Source: Xylaria sp. FL1777
Taxonomy: Eukaryota; Ascomycota; Sordariomycetes; Xylariales; Xylariaceae
NCBI GenBank assembly: GCA_022578965.1
Contig: MU400514.1
Coordinates: 434,001 to 498,000 of the forward strand
Direction of reading: 5' to 3'
DNA length: 64,000 nucleotides
Position numbers and translations under genes: made by a program. Within the stretch, counting starts at the first letter, position 1. Each line of letters starts with the position of its first letter. The notes beneath the pieces are model-generated. The model searched no databases and was not told the DNA's origin. It worked only from the letters and a program-made list of their open reading frames with translations. This document shows positions 23,503 through 34,844 of the stretch, in pieces.

Positions 23503-25093
23503 GATGAGCAAATAATGCCCGGCGACAGTGGGGATGGTGATAGTAGTATCGAGAGGGCGGTAGACCTCACATACAACAGCCATTAAGTATCTAGGAAAAT
23601 GAACTTAAAGGCAGCTTAGGTAATATACGCGGTAACATAAGACAGGTACCAGAGTGCCAAGTATGTAGGTAATTGACACTGTACAACCATTGTATATGCT
23701 ACTGAAAGGTTCAGTGTACGATACCATTTGCACCATCTAAGCACAGTGCCTAGCACGGATTCCATAGTAGATACCTTACCACCTGACTTCTTTGTAAATA
23801 CATTTCGCACTGTCCTTGTTGTCATCTTTTGTGTACCCCCAGCTCAAACACTTGCAGTTGTACTTGTTGTACTTGCCTAATTGACCCAAGCAATGTTAAA
23901 AAGACAGCATCTACTTTAATCACTCTTTTAAGTATAATTGATACCTACTGAGAAACCTGGTTCCGGGTAGCACTTTATCTAAGTATGTAGGTGACCATCA
24001 AACTGCCTGCAAGTGTGCGGGCGGTTGCAGCTCACTCACCAATCGGCTCACACTTAGTATTCACGACTTGTAGATTTGGGTCTCTTATACTTATATTCTC
24101 CTCCACGCCGTAGGGATGCTACCTATGCTCTATCTGCACGGGACTGTTCATTTCTCGAATCTCGCAAAGCTTAGACTACCTTAGGTATTCTTAGTTCAAC
24201 CCTTGCACCTCTCTCATTAGGCTACCGCTCTCAATTCTCACGAGCCTCTGGTTATTCCCTCTACATTGATCCGAATATTTCGGTCTTTCGGGACACATAT
24301 GACCAGCCTACCGGTATTCTCCCATTTATTTAGTATTCTTACTTAGCAATCTCAATATCTTTACTCTGCATCATTAGGTACTGTGGTGGCTCCCTCGGTG
24401 GCCGGTTTATCTTTCCCCTCAGTTTTTACCCTTGCCAGCGTTACATCTTATTCGTTCCATTCATTACTACCCATTCTATGTTGGAAATGTGACCATTTAT
24501 ATAATACACATGTGTACGGCATAACCACGGCTCCTCCACACTACGTGCGTGTTCTTCTAGGACATCGAAACTCCAAGCTTTACTCCACCTCATAGTCTAT
24601 ACACCTGCCCAATTCATGCATCCTCGATAGAGATGGTAGATTACGAACAGTGGTATCATTCAATCGTCGAACGACGGCGGGGGCCATTTGTCGATATGCA
24701 TATACTTTTGGGGGACTCTCATTGAGAAGGTCTCGGTATACAGGGTATGCCCGGTGGATGTCGAGAGATAAGGACCCATGCTTCTAGATGCATTTCCCCC
24801 ACACCGCAGCACTTATTAAGCTCGATCTTCTAGCATGACCATAATAGTGGCTGCAGTTGATGGGACATCAAGATATGATACAGAGGGTAGATGGCAACTA
24901 TATAAGCTGTGATTGGTTTACCAACACGATCTTATCAATGAAGCGTCCCGATGATAGGTCATGTTCCGGTCGTACCAGCTCACAACCTAGGCAATGTCTT
25001 CAGTGACATGTATATATATCCTATGCTTCGCATCTCCGCATCTCATCACGGTGATACACTGCATAATTCACTAGGAGACACCCGTATGTGAGG
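23503..25093. other. Intergenic region, divergent promoters of F-box and MFS genes
   Basis: No gene seen. CTACCTA/TAGGTA words are scattered between about 23,640 and 24,390. Open frames such as 24,383-24,595 have no domain and no splice partners. Confidence 0.6.
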
Positions 25094-27416
25094 ATGCAAG
25101 AGCCCGACTACGCAAACATGGCAAATAACTTAGAACCCGTGCTGGATATTACCAACTATGAGAAGAACGACTCAGAGAAAGGTCAAGCCTTAGACACCAG
25201 CGAGAAAGCGAGTGTTGTGGAGTGCGATGTACAAGATGTAGCTGGTGGGTGGTTAGAATTATCAGAACTCAGGATGTTGTTGCTCATCATACGCCAGTGC
25301 CGCAGTACTCGGAGGAAGAGTACAAGAAACTCAGGAGAAAAATTGACCGTTACTTGCTCCCGTTGATGTGGCTTTGCTACGGCATTCAGCAGACCGACAA
25401 AACATCCCTTGGAACCCAGGCTACCTTTGGTCTGAGGGAGGTAAGATGTTTTCCTACAAGTGAATAACATACCAATATCTATTGCTCTGCGTAGCTACCC
25501 CGTCACGAGAGGATGGCTTGGTTTCACTAACTTCGCTTTGGTTTGTCGATAGGATACTGGGCTCGTCGGACAACAGTATCCATGGCTGACCACCATCTTC
25601 TACCTTACATATGTCCTGTTCGAATTCCCATCCAACTTCATTCTTCAGAGATACTTGATGGGACGGACGCTGTCGTGTTACATGATAGTTTGGGGCATCG
25701 TGGTTCTGAGCATAGGATTTGCCCAGAACTTTACTCACCTGATCACACTGCGTGCACTTCAGGGGCTGTTTGAAGTGAGCAAGCAATCTCGCCGTTACAT
25801 AACGTGCTAGGAGACTGAATATCGACATAGTGCTCTATTTCACCGGGTTTTATCCTAATCATAGGATCATGGTAATATCATCGTAACCTACATCGCAAGA
25901 ATGGCGCTAATACAACTTGCAAGGTACACCACTCGAGAGCACGCATCCAGATCACTGGTGTTCCAGAGCGCGAATGCGGGCTTCGGTATCATTTCGAACT
26001 TGATCCTATACGGGATTGGGTCTTCGGAATCTTCACACGGCCCTGACTTTCAACCCTGGCGTTACATGTCCTACGTGAGTTGGTGGTACGGCCGATTTAA
26101 AGGTCTAGAACGTCGAGTTCTAATGAGTCATTACTAGTATCTGGGTGGCCTGACCATTCTCACTGGGACAACGTGTCTTTTCCTACTCGGAACCCCGTCA
26201 GAGGTTCGGTGGCTTTCGCCCGAGGAGAAGAAGATGGCCCACGCCCGGATCATGGCTAATAACACCGGACACGATAGGACTGGAATAAAGACCTGGAAGT
26301 GGAAACAGGTCAGGGAATGTCTGGTTGATCCATGTGTGAGTGGAAAGACCGATCCTAATTGAAGTTCCCTTTTCCTGAACTTAGCTATATTGTAGTTTTG
26401 GTTCGCTGGAATCAACGCCTTTTTATCGTCCGTTCCTAATGGAGGCCTGACCACCTTTAATGCGATAATAAATACTGGATTTGGTTTTAGTGAGTGTCAC
26501 GCTACACGGAGTTCGACCTTGTTAGTCGCAGGTTGTGTTAACGCTTAGAAGCCAACCTACAGTTCATTCTGCTGGATATTCCCCGAAGCCTCATTTCCAT
26601 CGGCTACTTCCTCGTGATCGGCCTTGTCTGTAGCAGGTGGAAAAACCTGCGCATGTAAGTGCCTTCCGACTTCATATAAGACCATTGGCCACGACGGGCT
26701 AATGGAAAAGGTATTTTATGATGTTTTCCGTAATTCCGCCGTTTATTGGGTTCATCATCCTTTCGCTGCTACCGAATGAACCACAGTATAAATGGACGAA
26801 ATGGGGAGGGTAAGTCTTCGATGTTATGGAGTAGTAACTGGAAACTGCTGACAAAATATTACCTAGCTATGTCATGACAGTTACTTCCGTGATTTCACTG
26901 TTCCTAGCGTGGACGCTCATCCCTTCCAACGTAGCAGGTCGCACGAAGCGCACGCTCACCTCGTCTTTTACGTTTGTAGGTTACTGCGTCGGTAACATTG
27001 TCGGATCGCAGATCTTCAACTACAAAGATGCCGTAAGTGTCGCTTGGCCACATGTGTTCTTCCGTGTGTACTGAGCTCATACCTAATCACTTGCAATCTA
27101 GCCGCGATATATCCCCGGCACGATAGGATGCGCCGTAGCTTTCGCTGTCGAATTCTTGGTCATCGCTCTGTGGCGACTTACTCTCGTCCTACGCAATCGG
27201 CGGCGAAATAAACTGCTGCACGAACAGGGCCTTACGGAAGAAGATAGGATTGCGAAAGCTAAATTGTTGGGCGAGCAGGACTACACTGATTTTGAGAATA
27301 TTTATGTGAGTTGCTTTTCTCTTTCGTCATAGTCGGGCTTTTCTCAATGAGTTGGTTGTTTTTTCTTCCAACCCGACATATCCAAGCTAACTATTTAGTT
27401 CCGGTATACAATGTGA
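25094..27416 (+). CDS. MFS permease, allantoate permease (Dal5/anion:cation symporter) family
   Basis: Twelve exons join in frame: 25094-25228, 25273-25440, 25553-25774, 25831-25871, 25924-26074, 26138-26335, 26396-26489, 26549-26654, 26711-26809, 26867-27032, 27102-27305 and 27399-27416. The product is 533 residues. After a polar N-terminus comes KIDRYLLPLMWLCYGIQQTDK, then QQYPWLTTIFYLTY, FEFPSNFILQR, RALQGLFE and PRYIPGT blocks, all characteristic of Dal5/Tna1-type permeases; about 12 membrane helices result. It probably imports an organic anion such as allantoate, nicotinate or a related carboxylate; the substrate is unknown. Exons 4 (41 bp) and 12 (18 bp, encoding FRYTM and stop) are very short. 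Intron 1 is the weak point: it is 44 bp with a GTACAA donor, or 35 bp using the donor at 25,238. No stop interrupts the model elsewhere. Confidence 0.88.
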
Positions 27417-28227
27417 AAAGCAGATTGACGGGATGTCGAATGTACATGAAGGCGGATCTGGGTTTTTGTATCATAGCTTTAGCTTTTGATAGCATGCGAC
27501 TCAGGCACTGCACAATTTGGTATCGAGTCTTAGAATCTCTTAATATGGATCTCGATAGTATTTTCGTAGCCCGGTTCAACTCTCCGATAGAAGTACCATT
27601 ATTACGAGGATTGGAGCACTATAAGACTGTCTGCTAATTAGCGTCCCTTGTTTATCTGCCATGAATTCTCATTCAATGATTGTTCAGCACCATCATATTC
27701 TGCGTCAATCTTATGATTGATAAGCCCACTTCTGATAGAGATAATTGTTATGCTTCGACTTGACTATGCTGCCCTCGCCCGTCAACTAACAATTTTCACA
27801 CAACTATTTAATGAGATATAGATACTTCAAACAGGCTTGCGTTAGTTATTCAATATGGATAACTAGACAATACGAATATAAGCCGCCTCGCAGCTTGCAG
27901 GAGCTAGGCACATATGGCTAATTTGCACCGATCGTAAATACGTCAGCTCCAAGAAATAACCAGGCACTTATTTTCATTTCTTTCCGCCGCTGCGCCGACG
28001 CATATTTTCCAAAAGTGTTCCGCTCAGGCTGCACTATATGTATGTGTGCGCATATGAGGGATGTCCCAAATGTGAAGCAAAGAGGTATCATGAGCAAAAA
28101 GTAAAGCAAAAAAGCAATTCCCGAGATGTTCCCAGTTTCTGTCTAATTGAAAACGCCATCCGCGTTATACCGCTTAATCCAGTTCTATTCCTGTAGTGCC
28201 TACCAGCTCGGAGCTCCTGTAAGAGAC
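27417..28227. other. Convergent 3' intergenic stretch
   Basis: This lies between the 3' ends of the permease and glucanase genes. No gene or clear repeat is seen. Confidence 0.6.
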
Positions 28228-29142
28228 CTACGAGGTGTACACGGCTGCCCATTGTACCTCCATCATAGCACCGTAGCCGTCGAGAGTAGCCTGTTCAACG
28301 CGTTAGTCTATATGTAATCCATATTCCGTTCAGATCGCTCGCAGCTGGGAATAACTTACAGCATTGGGCGCGCCGGGCCAATCGCCGCCTACGGCAACGT
28401 TGAAAATCATGTACAGGGGGCTGTGAGCCAATGTGGACCAAACGGGGCCGTCGTTGAGATCGGCTCCGCTGACCGTGTAGAAGTTGTTGCCGTCGAGCTG
28501 GAATGAGATGGTCTGCGCGCGCCAGTCCGAGTTCGTCAGATCGATCTTCACCGACCAGGTGTGGAACCCGTCGAGCGGCATCACCGCGCTGCCGGACCGG
28601 CCAGTCGTCTCGATGCAGGGGCCGCCTGGGTTGGTGCCGCAGTGCAGTGTGCCGTGGCCGGTGGCAATGCCGTTCACCTGCTCGAAGATGTCGATCTCGC
28701 CGCATTGAGGCCACGGCGTTCCGTGTCTTACGGCGTCACCGAGAAGCCAGAATGCAGGCCAAATCCCCTGCTTGTTCGCGGCGGCATTGCTGCCCACGAG
28801 GATATTGGCCGATACCATCATGACTTTGCCGGCGGTTGGTGTCCATGACTGCTTCGACTCGATACGGCCGGAGGTCCACTGGCCAGTGCTCGACTTTCGA
28901 GGGACGAACTGGACAGTGCCGCCGCCGCTAATCTGCAAGTTGTTGTTTGAGTGGGTGTATGCCTCAACTTCGTTATTGGTGTCAATGGCGTCCATGATAT
29001 TCCAAACATCGGTATTCGGAGCAGAGCCCGCGGAACCTTCGAAAGCCTCAAACCATGACAACGTCATGCCGTTAACATTTGGGGGCCTGATCGCAGCAAC
29101 AAGGCTGGGGAGAAGTGGTAAAATTGAGGTTTGAAAGCGCAT
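28228..29142 (-). CDS. Secreted GH16 endo-beta-1,3(4)-glucanase
   Basis: Two exons, 28360-29142 and 28228-28290, joined in phase 0 across a 69-bp intron; 281 residues. The N-terminus (MRFQTSILPLLPSLVAA) is a short signal peptide. The GH16 active-site motif is GEIDIFEQ with nucleophile E149, D151 and acid/base E154. Upstream, GIWPAFWLLG and downstream DGFHTWSVKID and FNVAVGGDWPG are standard GH16 blocks. The last exon supplies the final strand (MMEVQWAAVYTS). The enzyme should cleave beta-1,3/1,4-glucans, or related beta-glucans, outside the cell. Possible roles are cell-wall remodelling or plant and fungal wall degradation. No carbohydrate-binding module or GPI signal is visible. Length and motifs are complete. 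Confidence 0.94.
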
Positions 29143-30505
29143 TTTGGCGAGTGTTTCGGACTTATATGAAGGGTGTCGATATGTTCAACCGTGAGAAGGT
29201 AAGATGTGGTCTTTCCAAGATCCAGTGAGAGAATATACTGAGGAAGCGAACGCAGGGCCGGGCGTTCGTGATGTAAAGTGAATACCTGTCTTGCAGGGAG
29301 CTTGTATATAGGAAGGAGAGACGAAAGTTCAAAGGAGTAGGTCAACTTGGGTATGCGTACCGCTACCGTTCAAGTAAGAAGAAATGAATGACGATATATA
29401 GCTCGACTAGCAAGACGGAGTGAACGGATATCAAGATAAATCTCGAAAAAGAAGGGAGCGGACTAAGAGGAAGAGGAGGGGGACATCGGAGCGGGCTCGT
29501 CCTGAAGGATATATATTAAAGTCACTCCCTTGCCTGACTTATGGGAATTCGGGCACGACCCCGGAGGGATAGGAAGCCCATAGCTTACACAAGAGTAGAG
29601 CTCCACCTCGCATATCTTGGACAAAGGAGAAAGGAGCATGCATGGCATCAACACTAAGCTGCCTCTCCACTACCTACCGAGCATGCGACCGCGCCACGCT
29701 GGCGAACAGGGGTTGGGGGCCGGGATGCAAGACACGGGTGCCAAAGAGAGGCGGTCACCATTGGGCTGGATGGGAGAAAGAAAGTGAAACTTTGTTTAGG
29801 GTGCAGGGGTAGCAGTGGTGACATTGAGCGCGCTTTTTGGACTAAAATAATCAACAGCAAGTTGATTCTTTGACAGTATTAGTCTTAGCGTGAGCCACGA
29901 ATAAGAGTCGGAGTTGTCGATAGAACATAAGCGGCTATTATGAATGGAATGACAATGTCTACTAATTAGACATTTGGTCATCGAATGCGTTCCAGGTCAT
30001 TCCTCCGCTGTTCTTTCTCTCTCTTTTCCTCCTTTCGAGTTCGTCGAGGTGATATGACAAGGAGGGTATAAGTGGTAGTATACAAGCATAAAGATATGGT
30101 AATATAGCGCCTCTTTGACAGCGAAAAGCGGTGTTGCTCTGATGGCCATTCATGCTCATCTGCTTAGCTTCAGAGATGAGAATAGCCGGTGATGCTGCCG
30201 TCGACTTTCTGGCTATGATCGCCATTTGATGCCACATCCCAAGAGCATGATTCTCGCTTGACATCGGACGAAGGCCGCACTTGGGAAGGGACTATTCGCT
30301 GCCTCGAGAAACTGAGCCAAAAGGGGCAAGAAAGGGGACGAGGCTTGGCTCTCCTTGGTCCACTTTGATGGCTTGGCTTTCTTTATGCAAGGAACATTGC
30401 AGAAAGCGTTGCCACTAGAGCACACCACTGCAAGGATTCTGAAACATGAGAAGATGGATTTTAGATTTGGGCTTATGCCCAACACACTACTAAGCCCTAG
30501 TATAC

Positions 30506-30534
30506 GGTAGGTCGGTAGGTCGGTAGGTCGGTAG
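30506..30534. repeat. GGTAGGTC tandem repeat
   Basis: Three to four head-to-tail copies of an eight-base unit. The unit is related to the TAGG words common in the rest of the intergenic DNA. Confidence 0.85.
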
Positions 30535-33500
30535 GCTACGCTGCATGACTGTCTCCTTCAGGTACGGACGGCCGTGGTGTGGTAAACAGACTGTGAACCA
30601 ACCACTCACAACTCACAGAGATTCCCAAGAGCAACCCTACCATACGCATAAGTAGTGTAGGTACCTGGGCTGCGGCCTGCTCGGGGCTCTCTTCTCTCCA
30701 CACCCTTTCCCACTACACTAAGTATGCGTACGCCACACATAGCTATGCCATGTGCCGACGGGAAGTGTACGCATGCGAAGCATACTAACCGAAGCGATTG
30801 ACTCTGAATGCAGAGTTATCGCTGAATCCAGGCATTGGCTCGTCCAATTTGGCAAAGCCGAGGCGTCTACTGCGTACGTCTGTGATCTGCGATATACATG
30901 TAGACGAGCCGTTGAATGGAATGTCCTAATAAGCGCGCGCGCTTGTTTCTTAAGATGGGTTGCCAAGACTCGGCCGACTGGTGAAGAGAGAATTCTTGTC
31001 AACTCCGCCAGAACTCCCCTACGAAAGGTACTGGTAGCATCAGTATAGTGTAGACCTATACCATGCAATACTATAGGTGTTGGCGTCGTAGCATTGCGCT
31101 TATTATGAGGGGTATCCGTGAGATCCCAATAGCCTATGAATTCTCAATGTGAAGAGATTCGCCAACAAAGGCCCCTCCAGACATATGTTGACAAGTGGCG
31201 GCGTTGCTTGACAGTTCTTAATAATAAGCGCTGCGTTGTCAAAGTCGCATTCTGGGTTTAGGCGGCGGACCTTTACATCCTGCCATGCTAGGCGCTTTTT
31301 CTTTTGGCTCTCTCTTCCGTTTCTACTTGCGTTAAGCAGATACCACAGAACTTGACTCTACCCCTCCAACAATTCGTTTCTCTTATTACCTGCAGAATAT
31401 TTTCCGAAATTCTCGGTAGCCTCGGGTTGCGGGAGTTAAAGTACGGAGTACCTACATCTACTAACCACTGCCCAGACACTAAATCCATGATCAGAGCCAT
31501 GATCTCCAAGTTCAGGGGTTACCCCTGTAGCTAACTGAGCCAATGATCGCACAGAAGAGCATGACGACTAAGATTCCGTAAGACAGCATTACTATTTATC
31601 TAGCGGATCTAGATAGAACGTCCGCGATGGGATGAACGTCCAACCGGGGTTTCGATGGCTTAGTTTCAGTTTCGGGTCTCCTCTTGAATTAATTCTTGAA
31701 AGCTTGATTTTTTTTTATTCGGGATATCTGCCAATGCGAAAGATTATCTCGAAGAATCGTGGAAATTATCTGACTGCATGCGCTAGCGAGCGTACATGTA
31801 AGTGAGCCGTAAGTGAGCCTCACCGCTGAAAATGTATGTTGTGTGAATATTCGCGATCAGATCACCAAAGACAACCCCCGCATAGGATCCATCTTCATAG
31901 TAATACTACGCCCGGATAATTGATAGGCTAGGTAGGTAACACACACCGCTCACTCAAGACAGGACGCTATAAGGGAATGAAGTTGCTATCTTGGCTGTCA
32001 GATTCCGTGTCAATATGCTGCTACTGCATTGGTTTGTGCCAGGCAGGATACTGAGAGGAGAACTTCCAGGCAGAATTCTAGGCGGTGATCTTGTCGATCG
32101 CACGGCCTAGGTTTCTCGTCGTTCGTTGATCAACAGCTAATGTTCATGTTGATCCTAGACTGATTCTGTACCGGCACTGATGTGCCCCTTGCTGAAGTTC
32201 GCCTTCACGCTTTCCGGGAGATGCCCAAGCAATATTAACTCTTCTGTCTGCGTTTTTCCGGCGATGCCAATCCATTGTGTATTATATTGACTCTATCTAA
32301 CCTGAGTCGCGTATATTGACTTTGAAATTCCAGATTGTGTTCCCATTTCATTCTACGCCGGACGAGGACAGATCTCTCCGACTAATGCATCACTCGCCGA
32401 AACAACGCGGATACACGTATTACTACGATGAAATCCCATCGGAGGATTAGTAGAGGAGCAATCCGTCCGAATCTTTTTTGTTTTCTCGGGTTGTATTGTG
32501 AAATGAAATGGAGTCTACAGCTGCAAGTCGGGGATGCTGTGTTTGCAATCCCTAACTGCTCCACGTATCAGAGACCTAGGGGCAGTATAGCTCTTGAAGG
32601 ACGTCAACGAATCAACAAACTCGAAACACTACAATGACATACCCCGATTTTAGGCTATAGCAGAATAGACGTATATAAGCCAGTTGTTGTCCCACGGATA
32701 GTATGCGCAGTAGTATAGTTGCGACCCCGCCGTGGCCACGAAACCACGAAACAACAAAACCAAGCGTAATAATGAAACAAAAACATTAGAGAGCAGGAGG
32801 CAACCGGAACCTTCTACTCTGCTGCGATGCATGGTGATGCGCAGCCTGTTGAATCACTACTGCCTATACTAAATTGATGTTGTGTCTATTGTCTAGTGTG
32901 TAGTCGTGGAAAGATGGGCGATTAATTTGGGGTGCATGCCCTAGCGAAAACAAATCGCGTCACATTCGATCTCATGTCGGTCGATATTGTATGCCGGTCA
33001 CCCGAGGTCTGGTGGCATTGATGTCGTCCACTTACTTGCAAGCAACGAAACCCTGGCGTCTCGCTAGCCTCGTGTTTTGTATTCTTGATAGTTTCGACGA
33101 GTATGGAAGCGAATAACAGGAAATATTAATGAAGGGCCAACTTCACGTAGAGCTTAAGGTATACGTTGCCTTCAATTCTACATGGTATGGGTTAGTTATA
33201 ATATTTGTGGCATTGTTCCCAACAACACACGTCACTAGACGTCGTCTCATAAATGGTTGAAATTTTGAATTGTAGAAAAACTACCTACTTATAGATTAGA
33301 AAATGATGAAACCATCATCACCCGCCAACATGAGGACGTGTATGAGTTTTGCGTAGAAGCTACACATGTGGGAACATGCATCATATAGGTATGCAAATAA
33401 GTAAGGTGTATGACTTTTATCCAAAAAGGGGAAACAGATATTCCCGGAGCCTGAGATATGAGATGGGCGGTGAAAATGACTGAGATGATCATCGCAATAC

Positions 33501-34177
33501 ATAAACTAGGTATGTATATGTACACAGTATATATACACGTAGCCTCATAGATGATGGAAGGATGAAGGGAAAGACATACAGCTACGGGTTGACGTCAGAT
33601 ATGTATTTATCCATCGTGCAGTTGCTAATTGACACGATGAGCTTCGCAATTTAGGGAGGATGTGGTGGTTGTATTCTGAACAAAGTACCTAGCTTACTTA
33701 AAGCTCAATACCTACATATACTACGTACGCATAGGTAGGAATCTACCATAATTCCCTGCTTAGTGGCCAATCCTAGTGCGTCTTCGGTCAGGTCAGGTCA
33801 GGTTCAGCTCGTCGGATCTAGACCCTACCTGGGTACTTTTATACCTAAGCAATGACTCCTCACCTCAGTTTAGGTAACCGGCTTGTATGTATCGATCTAT
33901 ACTATTATACTAGTAGGTATACTTACCCTAGACCACGTACACCCGCATACGCAGTACTTAGGGGTTGGTTTGGCCCCCGCATTGCTCCAAAGCCCCCACA
34001 CAGATCCTTTACTACATACCTAAGAGAGACCTAGGTAGGTATTAGTAGCCTATTACCTATCAAATCACGTATGATGCAGCCCTACAGGCGACAAATCCTA
34101 TGTCTGTTCCCGTGAGACAAAGACGATAGGAATCAGGCCTGCCTCGTATAGTACAAGTCAAGTGCCAAATACGTAGC

Positions 34178-34223
34178 TCGGTAGCTAGGTAGGTAGCTAG
34201 GTAGGTAGCTAGGTAGGTAGCTA
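34178..34223. repeat. GTAGCTAGGTAG 12-mer tandem repeat
   Basis: About four copies of a 12-base unit that itself contains the palindromes AGCT and CTAG. It lies about 620 bp upstream of the calpain start codon. Confidence 0.88.
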
Positions 34224-34688
34224 AGCGAGATAGGCGGGCTACCTTGGTCTTGGACCATGGTTGATGACATGGCATTGCCAATTGGCTGCAGTAGCTGGGT
34301 TACAATAGGCTGCAATAGGCTACAATACGTGCATCTCATGTCGTCTCTGCATGTCAGAGGAGAGACGAGGAAGGCTGGAGATGCAGAAGAGACCGCCCTC
34401 GATGCCAAGAATGCCTACCTAAGGTCGTGCTTTCAACTCCACGCCAGGCTGGGCTAGGAGAGAGACGGGAGAGCGATCCTGTCAGATTCTTACATAAATA
34501 CCAGCTCGCGTTTATCGTTCAGAAAGCTGCCGATCCCAATTCGTCTCAGCACACTCTTGTTGCTGTTCCGGTTTGACTTTCTTTCAACATTGAGGAGTTG
34601 TCTGTCCCGTGTTTGGCTCAGGTGGAACATCATACAGATACATACCTCGGAGCCATCAACACTTACCAACCTACATAGTACTTACTTA

Positions 34689-34710
34689 AGTACCTACCTG
34701 GGTAGGTACT
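34689..34710. repeat. 22-bp inverted repeat (10-bp arms, 2-bp spacer)
   Basis: AGTACCTACC and its exact reverse complement flank a TG spacer, about 135 bp upstream of the calpain ATG. It is of the same TAGGTA type as the palindromes elsewhere in the window and may bind a dimeric factor or mark a short repeat. Confidence 0.85.
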
Positions 34711-34844
34711 CGCTACACACGCCGGAGTTGGACTCTCCTTATAAGAGCTATCCGTGTGCACGTGTGGTTCGTCCTTCTTCATCTTGGCCCATTTCAAGTC
34801 GCGGTATACATCTGTTGTCTGCTCGCTGAAGACAGTTGCCCGCC

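Larger units (their letters stand above)
29143..34844. other. 5.7-kb block without supported genes
   Basis: The longest gene-free stretch here. Open frames are short, on both strands, mutually overlapping and without domains. It contains a GGTAGGTC tandem repeat (30,506-30,534), an AGGTC run (33,788-33,804), a GTAGCTAGGTAG tandem (34,178-34,223) and a 22-bp near-perfect palindrome (34,689-34,710). The first few hundred bases are the glucanase promoter and the last few hundred the calpain promoter. Unannotated RNA genes or relics cannot be excluded. Confidence 0.5.
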
